From Symmetrospora coprosmae (lineage: Eukaryota; Basidiomycota; Cystobasidiomycetes; Symmetrosporaceae), in the NCBI GenBank assembly GCA_008802785.1, contig VUYT01000010.1, forward strand, positions 186,001-250,000: 64,000 bases of DNA, read 5' to 3'. Under the pieces are notes generated by a model, which was given only the letters and a program-made list of their open reading frames with translations, ran no database searches and had not been told where the DNA came from. Position 1 is the stretch's first letter. Every line of letters begins with the position of its first letter. Shown here piece after piece: positions 45,034 to 56,099 of the stretch. Made by a program: the position numbers and the translations under genes.

Positions 45034-46899
45034 TTAGGTCGTGCTGTGGAAACGCGACAGACACGTCAGCTGATTCAGAGTCGAGCACTGGGAAAGAGAG
45101 ACAGCACGCACCAGTAGCCGCCGTCGACCTTGACTTCGGTTCCGGTCACAAAGGCACTCGCGTCCGATGCAAGGAAGACGATGGCGCCCTTGAGGTCCTC
45201 AGGGACGCCGAGCCGGCCCATCGGGGTGAGGGATGTCCAAGTTGCCTCGAGGTCCGGGTTATTGTCGAGGATGGTGCGCGTGAGCGACGTGACCATGTAT
45301 CCGGCTGCGCGCAGAGCGCATCAGCTTCGATTCATTGGGGACCAAGCAGCAAGACGGTGGATGCAGGGATGGAACGCACGGGCCAAGCTGTTGACGCGGA
45401 CCTTCTTCTTGGCCCATTCTACCGCCAGCGACGAGGCCATGTGCTTTACGGCCGCTTTCGACGCGTTGTATGGCGTCTGCGGCTGAGGCACATTGACAAT
45501 GCTGCCGGACATGGAGCCGATCAGGACGATGGAGCCGCCCTCCTCAGTCTTGAGCATGTGCTTGGCTGCTTCGCGGGCGCAGAAGCTGTTGGCGAGGGCG
45601 ATGCAGCACAGGTCAGCGTGTGATCGCAAGAGCGAAGCGATCGATTCCTACGACGACAGAGCAGGGAAGAGCGACGCACAAGGTGCCGTCGATGTTGATG
45701 CTGTTGAGGAGACGCATCTTGTCTGACGGGTACTCTGTCGCCGGGTAGTTGTGCACAATGCCCGCGGCGGTGATGAGGACGTCGATGCGTCCAAAGCGGT
45801 CGACGACCTTTTGCATGCTGTCGCGGACGGCCTCCTCGTTCGAGACGTCGCACCCGAGGCCCATGGCCTGCACCTCGCCCTTCTTGGCGCCACCGTGCTC
45901 GGTGAACCATGTCTCGACGTCGCGAGCGGCCTCCTGCGAGACGGCGGCGTCTAGGTCGAGGATGGCAAGCGCGTCGGCGCCGGACTCGACGAGCGTTCGC
46001 GCCATCAGGTTGCCCAGACCGCGCGCGGCGCCAGTGACGACGCAGACCTGCAGCAGAGAAACAGAGAGCCAATCCGCGGCATGTGAGCTTACGACATGCG
46101 CGACCTGGAGGCTGTGACGGCGTGGCTTCACGCACCTTGCCCTTGAGAGAGAGCGACTCGAGGGTACGCGACCTGTGCCTGCCGACGCCGGGTCCTGTGG
46201 TACTGTGGCCGTCTGGAGGTACGAGAGTAGAGCCGCACAAAGCAGATTGAATCGGGTGGGTGTTTGATAAAGCGGAAAGCGGGTATTGAGCGGGGAGGCG
46301 GTCCGGTGGAAGAACGGGGCGACCGGTGCAGGGGAACAGCTCGGATCAGCATATAAGGAGCGATGGGAGACGTATAAGCTCTCTCTGAAACAGATGCGCA
46401 CAGTCTGACGGGTCTCGCTCATTGACATCGATGTAGTCCTGCACGAGTGGTCGCAAAGCGGAGAAAGGCAGATTCAGCAAGCGAAGCGGAGCTCAAGCGG
46501 ATGATCCCAGGAACAGCAGGCTGAGCAAGTCATTGTGCTGGTGCACACACCTGGATGACGGTATCCTTTGTCTGAGCGTATTCGCCTTCTCCCTCGCTCC
46601 GGACTGCCGTCTGCTCTATCTGGGCCGAGGGGGTGGTCGAAATGGACCGGCGGAGGTCCTTGAGGTTGGCAGCAGCTGGGACCTGGTCATTGCGGGCGAC
46701 TTGGACGGTGCAGCTGAATGTGCGGACTGTGTCCAGATGGGTGGTCTGCTCTCAGTCTGGTCCTCTTCGCATCCGTCGATGCTGACAACTCACTGGATGC
46801 CCTGGACGCGACGACGGACTGGCGTAGAGCTGCTGTCGCCCGGATGACGGATCCCGCAGCAGAGGCGGATGCTGAGGTGCGAAGAGCGCTGTATGCCAT
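45034..46899 (-). CDS. Short-chain dehydrogenase with putative mitochondrial presequence
   Basis: Eight exons: 46899-46794, 46726-46551, 46438-46410, 46202-46136, 46047-45680, 45585-45380, 45304-45112 and 45043-45034 (384 residues). The N-terminus (MAYSALRTSASASAAGSVIR, later SRASIRTFSCTVQVARN and RRSISTT) is Ser/Ala/Arg-rich and almost free of acidic residues, like a matrix-targeting sequence. It is followed by DYIDVNERDPTTGPGVGRHR and the SDR fold: KVCVVTGAARGLGN, LITAAGIVHN, LIGSMSGSIVN (Ser), TPYNASKAAV (YxxxK) and a GGYCTT end. This resembles sorbose-reductase/D-arabinitol-dehydrogenase SDRs; substrate is inference. The last coding exon is only 10 nt. The 5' exons are predicted from splice signals and frame only. 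Confidence 0.8.
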
Positions 46900-47529
46900 T
46901 GTGTGTATGTGAACGCTGTGTATATATATGGTGGGATTGAGCAGACGCTGAGGATGGGTGCTCTCGCTCAGCTGCCAGCAGTCTCTGCGACCCTCACGGA
47001 GGTCTCTCCCCGATGTCGTCACTGCCAGCCCAGGCACAGCGACGGCCACGGCGAAGGGGCACCGCTTGGGGGAATCCGGCGGGGCCTCAGAAGATAAAGG
47101 CGATCCGAGAGCAGAGACGTCTGGATATGCACATGCCGATTGTGAGAGACAACAGATTGGATCATATCGTTGATATACATGCTCGCACTTTGCTCCGAGT
47201 CGACAGCATGGCGGCAGAAAGCGCGAGACCTGCCGGATAGAGGTAGACTCGTGTGTCTGATATTGATGTTGGTAGACCTGGTTCACTCATTTCGTTGATC
47301 TTGTTATCCGGCTTCTTGACACTGCTAATCCTGCTATTAACATTGTTAACCATCCTTATGCCGAGGTCTTACCTTTTCGCTGATTCTTGAAAGTTAGAAA
47401 GTTAGATCGAAATCACTGTAGGGTCGTCAGCCCTTCGTCCGGCTTGATCTCACTTGAACTTGCAGGAGACGCCGACAGCGCCATTGGGCCGAGCACCACT
47501 TCTCCAACCCGACAGAGAAGCCCATCACC
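46900..47529. promoter_or_regulatory. Divergent region, SDR (minus) / complex I subunit (plus)
   Basis: 630 bp. A TATATATAT element lies at 46921-46929, about 22 bp from the SDR start codon. AT-rich sequence near 47290-47420 includes GTTAACATTGTTAACC-type palindromic sequence and GAAAGTTAGAAAGTTAG direct repeats. No gene supported. Confidence 0.5.
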
Positions 47530-48508
47530 ATGCTCATCACATTGACCGCAGCTCGTCGAGCAGTCACAGTCGCAGGGAGCAGCGGTTCTGCCCGCCTCGC
47601 TGCCCGCGCCGTCGGCACCGGCGCCCGCTTCCAGTCGAGCTCATCCACGCACGGCGACGCCAACTCTGGCATTGTCGGCGGACCAAAGACCGAGGTCAAC
47701 CCAGAGAAGAACGCGCACACTCACTCGTCGTCGTCGTCTCCCAGCTCGGGCTCAAGCTCGGACCCGACGAGCAAGGAGGTCCTCGCCAGCGAGGCAAAGG
47801 CAGAGGCAGATGCCTCCCTCACGCGCCACCGCGCAGAAGGAGACGCAGTAGCAGCCGGCGTCGTCTCGGGCGTGCCCCCAGAGATGGCAAGGAGGCCAGT
47901 CAGGATATTCCAGCCGTCCCAGGAGAGCACGCAGAGTGCAAAGTCCGCGAGGTGCGTCTGTGCACCGGCTGGGGTACTGGAACCCGCGCAGGCGAGGAGA
48001 AGAGCAACGGGCGCCCGCTGTGCCCGCTCTTCCGCCTCGAATGGTCATCGGCTGATAGACAGACACGACCCTCACTCACCAGCCACAACTGGATTATCGA
48101 CTGGGACACTCTCCCCGGCGGGAACCGGTGGGAGAACGCCACAATGGGCTGGGCCTCGAGCGCCGACTACATGCAGGGCACCTCGCTCAAGTTCAACACC
48201 AAGGGTTTGTCGTTTCGCACAACTCTCCAATCAGCATGTCGCGCAATGACTGATGCTGCTTCCTCGCTGCTTCCGCGCCACAGAGGGCGCCATCCGATTC
48301 GCAGAGAAGCAGGGCTGGTCGTGGTTCCTGCAGGAGCCTCACCACGTCAAGTTTGTCCCCAAGTCGTGAGTGGTCTGGCTGTCCTCCTCGGTGAAAGCGT
48401 CGCAGTCCCGGTAGCTGATCAGATGGATTGCCCGTGCATCGACAACGCAGATACTCGAATAACTTCATCTACAGCCCGGGAAAGCTGCGCTACATCCGGA
48501 CAAAGTAG
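47530..48508 (+). CDS. NDUFS4: NADH:ubiquinone oxidoreductase NDUFS4-type subunit (complex I)
   Basis: Accessory subunit of respiratory complex I (21-kDa subunit in Neurospora), at the matrix-arm N-module/Q-module junction. Exons 47530-47951, 48083-48204, 48284-48365 and 48451-48508 give 227 residues. An Arg/Ala-rich presequence is followed by a Ser/acidic linker, then the conserved domain: PVRIFQPSQESTQSAKSA, WIIDWDTLPGGNRWENATMG, WASSADYMQGTSLKFNTKEG, AIRFAEKQGWSWFLQ and the C-terminus SYSNNFIYSPGKLRYIRTK. The order RxFxPxxxxxQS...RWxNxxMGWxSxxD...A..FAEKxGW...Y..NF is diagnostic. Its presence indicates a complete complex I, unlike Saccharomyces. Confidence 0.95.
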
Positions 48509-48656
48509 AAGCCTTCCCTGCAGCAGACTGTGAAAGTCTTGGCGCTGGCACTCGGGCCGCTTTGTATGTAGTTCTCCCCTGTGTGCCTTTCATCTGATTC
48601 GCGAAACGCCAGCGGACCTCCAGGCGGCGCCAGCCCGCCTCGCCGCTGATCTCCCC

Positions 48657-50663
48657 TCACGCTGGCAACAAGATGCGTTCCTTCCGCCTCTGATCCAGCA
48701 CCCGTGTCATTTCCCACTCCTCCTTACCCAGCTCCCGCCTACCCAGGCTCAGGCACAGCAACCGCGCGACCGTCATCCTCCGCACGAGATCGTCCTGGTC
48801 TAGCTCTTTGCGCTGCCGCCGCTCCACGAAGTCTGACTGGATGAAATCGCTCATGGCGGGTGTGAGCTCGAAGACTGACTCGGGCTCGGTGCGCGGGGTC
48901 GTACCGGAAGAATGGGCGAGGAAGAGGGCGCGCCAGGCAGCTAGCTGGGCAGAAGAGGGTTGTCTAGCGGCTGAAGGAGTCGTGGCCGGGACGACTGGCA
49001 CGATGCACTCGACCTGCACAGCAGAAGGCGGACCAAACGATCAGCCTCCGCACGCTCTCCAACCCTGACGATACCTCAGAACTGACCGGCAAGAGGCTCT
49101 TCCCCCGGCTGAGCACGACGACCTTCAAGTCCGTCTCGAACTCAAAGCTCGAGAACGGGAACACGTAGCCCAGCGTCTGCTCATTGATGACCTTCGTGAG
49201 TGCATGGACGTTACGCACGCCCGCGTCCTTAAGCGTGCCCTCGCCGAGCGCGCTCTCGTCCACCAGCACCGCCGTCCCCGCGGGCAGCTGGAGTGCACCG
49301 CTCTGCAGGCTCTCGTCCACGCTCCGGGGGAAGAAAGGAGAGGCGTTCAGAGAGGGGATTGTCAGAGACAAGGCTACGAAGCGGGGTAGGACGGAGGATA
49401 GCGCGGCCCGTAGTGAGACTATTGAGCCGGAGGGGAAGGACGGCGGAAGGACGAGGTTGATGGGCAGCTGGCCGAGCGCGAGGGCGCCGCGTCGGGCGTG
49501 TCTGCGATGCATGGCATTGCGAGCGTCTCAGCTTCGGTCTGAGCCTGAAGAATCCGGAAGACGCACATTGAGCCGAGAAGGGAGAGGAGCAGCCACTCCG
49601 CCGCGAGCGAGTCTCCTCCCAGCCCCTCTGCCAGATATGCAATGAGATCCTCGCGGTCCGTTCTCTCTAGCGGTGTGCTCGCTGCGGGCTGCGCATCGAT
49701 AGGCAAGCGAAAGATGGCATGCAGCGTCTTGATGTTCTCCTGAGATCCGCTCGGTGCATCTTCGACTGCCGTCGGGAACGCAGAGTAGTCGAGGACCCCG
49801 ACAAATTCCACTATCTCGGTCGTGCGCAGGTGCTGCTCTTCTCCGGCAGTAGGGTAGAGCTTTACGAGCGCGCCGCTGTGCGGTTCTGACGGGAAGGGAT
49901 ACTTGCTCGCCAGACTTGCTGGTGTGTCGCTGGATGAGTCGACGCGTAGCCGGGCGCGCAGGTCGTCCGCCAGTGAAGCATCGTTATCTGTAGTAGGGCT
50001 GCTCGCTGCGTCTGGCTGGTCCCTCGAGGCGCGGTACCAGTCGGTTTCCCCAGGCACCGAAGTGGCATAGACGACCTGGCGTTCTCGGAGCTTGGAGTAA
50101 TCTATCGCTCCGTGCTGTGATGCTCAAACCCCGTCAGTCGCCCGCATCGAGTGCAGCACTAGTGTGGCAGAGCTCACGTCCTGCACCGGCGAGCCGTCGA
50201 TGGCTCCTTCCGAGTAGGCACAGCACCCGGCTCCCGACTCGTCTGCACCCGCTCCCGCCCGTCCAGTGTCGAGAGCGTACACCTCATTCGCGAGCCCAGT
50301 GTCCTGCACCATGCATCTGAAGCGAACGAGCCTGCCCTGTGCGCTCGTGTCCTCCAGCCGAGGGATCTGCGGGCGCGCAGCTCTCAGCCTTTGACGCGTC
50401 TCTCGCTAGGAAGAGGACGAGGGGGAAGCGCACCTGGCTCGCATGGCCGGACAGGACAGAGGAGAAGTGCGAGCTGACAGAGCTGAAGAAGTCATCTTGC
50501 TGATGACGGCTGCCGTGCGGTCGCGCGTAGAGCTCGGCGACAATGGACAGAGGCGTCTGGATGGCACGCGACTCGGCTGTTCGAGACGGGTCAGCTCCTT
50601 CTGGCCGCTTTTGGCGACGAGTGAGCACGGGAGCGTGGATGCAAGCTCACGAGATGGCGACAT
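48657..50663 (-). CDS. MCMBP: Mini-chromosome maintenance complex-binding protein
   Basis: Binds MCM3-7 and helps load or unload the replicative helicase in the nucleus. Exons 50663-50651, 50576-50434, 50366-50178, 50114-49567, 49501-49087 and 49013-48657 give 554 residues. Landmarks: TPLSIVAELYARP, RLVRFRCMVQDTGLANEVYA, YATSVPGETDWYRASR, LIAYLAEGLGGDSLAAEWLL (near-invariant in the family), LGQLPINL, AGTAVLVDESALGEGTLKDA, GVRNVHALTKVINEQTLGYV, DLKVVVLSRGKSLLP, and the tail SDFVERRQRKELDQDDLVRR that sits next to the MCM-like C-terminus. The 13-nt first coding exon (MSPS) is supported by a good donor and branch site but is the weakest part. Confidence 0.9.
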
Positions 50664-50988
50664 GTCTGTGATATGGACGTCGGAAAGCGCGCAACGATGG
50701 CGTCGTTGGCTGAGTGCGGAGGATAGAGGGCTCCTCAAGCTGGCAAGCTGGTGGCGGACCCACTGTGGACCTCTCTCGCAGACACCAACTCGCGTTTTCT
50801 GACCTATATGCAATGCACACTGGCACGCTAATATTGACACTGACACGCTGGAGGAATATACCTTGATACAACAATCTAATGGGACCGCCTTCCGCGCGTC
50901 TCGCACTGAATGGCGAGCAGACACCGACCGCCTCATCGCCTTCCGGGTACTCCCGCACATATCCAAATCAAGGGCAGCGCTTGCGTGG
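50664..50988. promoter_or_regulatory. MCMBP upstream region / zinc-finger gene 1 3' flank
   Basis: 325 bp between minus-strand genes; no gene supported. Confidence 0.4.
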
Positions 50989-51160
50989 TTATCGGTGCCG
51001 TGCCTTCTTTGTCTCATGACCTGGAGGAGATGGCGAGGACCGTGGAGAGCTCGATGGTGCCGGACGGCGGATTGCACCACCATCAGAGGGTGCTGCGGAC
51101 GATCGGGTAGGAGGCGGTTGGTGAGACGGTGCTGACAGAAATCGGCTCGAGGACGTAGAG

Positions 51161-51200
<40 letters not shown>

Positions 51201-54200
51201 GCTGTAAGCGCATCGAGACCCGGGTGGCACCCTGCGCGCTGACCGGAGGCTGACGGAGCGGAGACGACATAGGAGGGGCAGAAGCAGAGCGGCGGGCCAC
51301 GTCAGAACTAGTGCTTGATGGAGAAGGCGAGCGCTGTCGCGCGGTAGTCGCTTGTACGTCGAATGCGCGGTCAAGACCGCCGACGCTCATGAGCGACGAG
51401 CTGCGCGGACTGGCGCTCCGATATCCGCCCATCGGCGGAGGCGACCCTCCACTGCCCGAAAGAGGGCTGTGCATGACGGACTGCATCGGTGCGACCCCCG
51501 AGCCCCGGGGGGATCCACCGAACAGACTGCCTACAGAGCCAAGCGGACTTGGAGTCCGGTCGCCGCCCTGAGACGGCCTGATACCCGCAGAGGCAGAGCG
51601 GCGTCCTACGTCTGGTCGGCTCCCCGAGGCTGAGCGCGAGGGAGGCACCCAGCCGCCGAACCCTGTGGACTGCAAGAGGAAGGCCGTGTCACCGAGACCT
51701 AAGGGCGAACCGCGCGCGCTGGTCGAGCGCGATTGTGGGCTTCTGGCAGGGTGATCTGACCGTGCTGAAGGCGCTCTGTCCAAATTTGCAGATGAGCCAG
51801 CGAGAGGGACACCTGTCGGCACTCCAATCCGATGGACGGCGGAGCTGCTAGTTGCCGTTACTGCCCGACGAGGTGAGGTACCTGTAGATGAGGGAGGGGA
51901 CGACAAAGACTGGGGCGAACCGGGGGAGGTAGCGAAAGGGCCCATAAGGCGTGTTATGCTGGACGACCGCACTTCAGCGGCGGGTGAGGCCGGCTGCACC
52001 AATGGTGCAGCACCTCGGGAGCCAGACTGCGCCTCTCTAAGCCTAGCGCGGCCTCTTTGCTTGCCACCTGACGACGCCTGAGCATGCTGTGGGGCCTTGA
52101 ACAGTGCGGACCGCACATCTCGACTTGGCGGTACGGCGGATCGAGACATCTGGATCCATCGTGCATTCGGCACGCCCCTGTACGCCGGCTTGCTTACCCA
52201 GATTTTGTCCAGCGGAAGTACACCAAACCGTTTTCGAGGATCGTAGTCTTGCGTTGCGGCTAGGTCAGCCACAGCATCGTATCTGGGTATCTTGCCATGA
52301 GCCGTAGCCTGATGTCCATTTCGCTTGGCCACGGTCTTGAAAGTTCGAGGACTGCGGGAGCACGGCGGCGTATTGTCGGCAAGCTAGATTCAGCTACATT
52401 CCACGATCGTGGCGAGTTCCTGCGCTGCTTTATCTCACCAGTGACTACAAGGCCAACCATCGATGCACAATTCGCCAGACTTTTCGATCCAGAGGGGTGG
52501 TTTGCCTTCCTTGCAGTCCTTCTGGTGTAGCGAAAAACCTTCGGTCGATATACCCGGGAAGCTCTGGTAGCTGCATGACCGCCCATCGTCAGGTTGGTCG
52601 TCGTATTGTATACAGACCGCGAGCAGGTGTTAGACTCACCAATGTAGACACACCACCTCATTATCTCCTTGCTCTACGTTACCTTCAACATACGCTTTCA
52701 CTGGGGCAAGCAGCTTGGAAAGCGCCAATGCAGATGCGTCTGCTCCGTGGGCCGCACTCGAACCAAAATCGCGATGCAAGCCTGGGGAGCCTCCGTGCGG
52801 CCCAGTCGAGCCACGCTTCCCGGATGATGGGCTTTGAGCGGATGACGGAGAAGAATGGCGCGAGGGCTGTCCGGACTCTGAATCCGATCGGATGCTTCCA
52901 CCAACGAGCCCCTTGTCTGGCTGTGGCGCAAGAATCCATCCAGCGTTCTCGTCTGGCGTGAGTGGTAGAAGCTGGACCCATGCATGACCCGCGCCGAGTC
53001 GCTTTCGCGGATCGGGCTCAATGCCTTTTTGGGGGTCGTTTGTCACGTCCCGAAAGGCACCCTGGCCGTGTTTGGCTTGCCGATGTTCACCACGAGCTCT
53101 CATCGTCTTCGACGGGTTTTTGCGACTGCGAGAACATTGGAGGCGCGAAGCGAGTTGCAGTTAGTGTTGCACTACAGATGACTGGGGCTGGCTTGTGGAC
53201 GGCTCACCAACGCTCTACTTCACACGGCCAACCGACAATGTGCAGTTCGTCGCCCTTCCTTTTCCAAATGGGACGCCATCCTTTCACGCAATGTGACCGA
53301 TGCTTGCCGAGCGCCTTGGTGCTTGGGAACGCCTGGAAACTGAGCACGGATGGTATCTCAGCCCAGCGTTCAGGTATAAAGCAACTTTGCGGTTGTCTGA
53401 TGAAAGAGCCTACCAGTGAGAGCATATGTGCTCCTTAACTTTGGGTACAACCGTCGAGACGGCGACTCCCACCGGTACAGCGTGCGTATCGAAAGCTTTA
53501 GGCTCTCGGAGCTCAAGTTCCGCTTGAGACGGTTTGTACAAGCCCATTCCGCCATGCTTTGTCGAGCTATGGCCACTGCGTTCGCGGGCTCCGGGGAAGG
53601 TCCTCGCACTGATACGACGGTCATGCAAGGGGAGGGTCAAGAAAAAAAACGAATGCGTCCTAAGACGGGTCACGGAACCCTAGCTGGTTTAGCGCAGCTG
53701 CACCCACCAATGAGCACATGGCCAATCTAGGATAAACCAGCCATGCCCGATGTCAGTCAACTTGTCAGATTCTTGAGGGCGATATGTCCATCGAGGACTA
53801 CGTCGAGTAATAGTATTTGATCTCGAGTCAGTGGCCAGTGATGAGCGTTCGTAGTGCCTCAGCCCACCGAGGTGCGCCCTGACACGTCACGATGTGACGA
53901 ATCTTCGCAGTAGAGGAAAAGGACTCCGGAAAGCGAACAAAGCTAGCCATGCAGCATATTGTGTGGGTGACACACGGATCAGCGGGATGAAACAGTCGCG
54001 AGCGTACCTACTCTACTCACCACCACTCGCATCTCGTTGCGCTTCCCCAGTCAGGACCGTGCCCACTAGCTGGGATTGGCTCTTCCGAACTGGGTTGCGC
54101 CTGTTTGGGGCCTCTGCCGTTGTGTGCCTTGTTCCAGTGTTTAGTACGTCCTCGCAAGGACTTGAGATTAACGAGGCTATATTGAGAGACGCGTGCGGCT

Positions 54201-54499
54201 TTCAGCATGGGAGGCTCCGTGAAGGACAGGTCCGTGTGTGTTCTTGGCGCAGGACGTGCCGGTTATTTACCATTCGGAGTGTCCGCATGGCCACCAAAGC
54301 CGGCCCTCCTTGTCCACTATAGGTTGAGGTCCCATTGTACACAAATGCACATGACGGTCGAGTTGTTCCTTGATATGCCCTTTGCTAGGCCCGTGGAGGA
54401 CAGTTGCCGCTGATGTCAATGGCCTGAAGCCTCGGATTGTCAATCTCAGTACGCAAGATAAGACACGTACCAATGATCGCATGTGCCCCCTGGTGCCAT
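50989..54499 (-). CDS. Alternating C2HC/C2H2 zinc-finger repeat protein 1 (unrecognised family, 8 units)
   Basis: Ten exons: 54499-54471, 54384-54271, 54176-54021, 53942-53868, 53797-53708, 53608-53414, 53339-53208, 53125-52640, 52570-52439 and 52351-50989 (923 residues). It starts MAPGGTCDHC. Units alternate: a Cx2C...Hx3C finger (CFQAFPSTKALGKHRSHC follows ICSH), then a linker with GxxPxW...ELxIxGWPC, then a finger whose first Cys is in WPC, ending Hx4H (CPRTFKTVAKRNGHQATAHG after WPCSH). Two C2H2 exons continue with DPQxxxxxDPRKRxG and NAGW/NARW. All introns are phase 2 and all but one split a finger Cys codon. The last exon is a ~450-residue Ser/Pro-rich tail with 13 Gln and a basic end (TKKARHR). 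Probably nuclear and nucleic-acid-binding; that is inference. Confidence 0.82.
51161..51199 (-). repeat. Poly-Gln-coding (CTG)n repeat in the zinc-finger gene 1 tail
   Basis: Thirteen uninterrupted CTG/TGC triplets on plus that read as CAG (Gln) on minus, followed by CCGCTG. Located in the disordered C-terminal exon. Confidence 0.9.
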
Positions 54500-55098
54500 G
54501 CCTCTTTGCGATGTCAAGAGCGGAAGCGAGCGAGATTAGCGGTAAGAAAGGAGCGAAGAGCGGCTGTCCAATCTATTGACTTTGGTTAGATAGCGGAAGC
54601 AGAGAGACGGAGGAGCCTCGCGGGCCAGGACAATGCACTCGAGGCCAGACAGGACGGGGACTGTCGAGTCGGTGCACTTTTGTCAGACATTGCAGGCGCT
54701 GCCAGATTGCCCGACAGGCACGATAGCCTGGGAAAGCTCGATCCGGACGCCGGGGGCGCTCTTCATCTTGAGGATGCAGGAAGAATACAGGCACTTGCAT
54801 GGATGGCAAGGAGCTTGTATCCGTTTTCGAAGCAACATGCGCCAGGATGGACATATCCGCGCACGGGCTCTGTCAGTCGCGAACGGTGTCAGCGGGAGCG
54901 GGAGGTCAGCTGCTGCTCGGTCAAAGGATGTTAGTGAGACTGCAGTCCTTGTTGAGCAATACACCTGAACGCGGTCGTTGGATGCTCAGCTGTTCTTGCG
55001 TTAAGTAATTTAGTGCGGAGAAGCCAGAGGTGCGCCTGCCCCGGCCGCTTGACCTGCAGCTCGCATCATCGTCAGTCTCGAGGTTAGACTCACACGCG
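54500..55098. promoter_or_regulatory. Divergent region, zinc-finger gene 1 (minus) / small gene (plus)
   Basis: 599 bp with open frames on both strands, none recognisable. It should hold both promoters. Confidence 0.45.
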
Positions 55099-55503
55099 AT
55101 GACGGACACGACCAGCACCGCCAGCACGCCGTCAGCCGGAGAAGGGAGCAGCGGCAGCAGCAGCACGCTCAAGGAGAAGCTGCATCATATCGGCGAGAAG
55201 GTGAGGCTGAGGGCGGAGAAGCGCGTGTCAACTGGAGAAGTGGCGAGCGGTGAGCTGACGGACGCCAGGGATGCCCAGCTCGCTCTAGTGCCGCCCACGG
55301 ACAAGGAGGTCGGTCGTTGCTGCGTAGTTCATTTTCAGACGCAGGCCCTCAGCTGATGCCTTTGCCGTTGCCATCTCCCATGCTTGCAGCTGTCTGACCG
55401 GATTGAGGTCGCGCGTGCGAACGGCGACGAGGAGGCAGAGAGGAAGCTGCTCATGAAGCGGGCAGCAGCAGGGCAGGAGGCGGCGACGGATGCCAATGAG
55501 TGA
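55099..55503 (+). CDS. Small hypothetical protein, helical and charged
   Basis: Exons 55099-55308 and 55390-55503 give 107 residues: a Ser/Thr-rich start (MTDTTSTASTPSAGEGSSGS), then a charged region likely to form helix (TLKEKLHHIGEKVRLRAEKR) and an Ala/Glu-rich end (KLLMKRAAAGQEAATDANE). The intron has GT-AG ends (GTCGGT donor, TTGCAG acceptor), phase 0. No family recognised. Coding status rests on the spliced frame and biased charged composition. Confidence 0.5.
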
Positions 55504-56099
55504 TGCGCACAGTAGGGGTGTCTGCTGCTACACAGTATGGCAATGCTGCTGTTTTGATGCTGTTCTGGCTGACACCTCCTCGAACGCGTCGCCTCTGTGC
55601 TCAGGCTCAGCCGTTCTGCTCTGACCCAGCCAGGCTTCCATCTGCACGCACGCCATCGCTCGTTGTATCCATGCATGCATCGCAACCTCGTTCGCTGTTA
55701 TATCTGCCCTTCTTGCACACATGCTCCCTCCTCTCTCCCCCCTGCGTTCAGGTCACCTCCTCTAAAGCCGTAGTGCGCATTCCGCGGGGAGCCGCGAGCT
55801 TGTGACGTGCGCGACGATGGGGATTGGGGGGGTCTCACCCGAGAAGACGGAGAAGGGACAGGAATAACAGCAACGCACTGGCCAATATCCTCCTCTCCTT
55901 CGCTCCTAACAGTTGCCTCCCGTCCTTTTCCATTCGCACCTGCAGGTCTCATCAGTCTGGTCTTCGCCCCGCTCGCGTCCGTGTCCGTCCCCATCTACAT
56001 CTCCGGCCCGTCCACACAACTTCTACGCTTGCGAAGATCCGTTCGCGCACGCTCTTTGATCTTATCGACAGCTCGACAGCACCTTCCACCCTTGGAGTA
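55504..56099. promoter_or_regulatory. Upstream region of the aspartic protease
   Basis: 596 bp between two plus-strand genes; pyrimidine-rich near 55900-56090. No gene supported. Confidence 0.45.

Noticed and set aside
46239-46352. Start of the SDR at the ATG 46352 with an 82-nt intron
   Set aside because: It gives a usable frame, but the alternative with exons at 46899-46410 yields a better targeting sequence and a continuous DPTTGPGVGRH linker.
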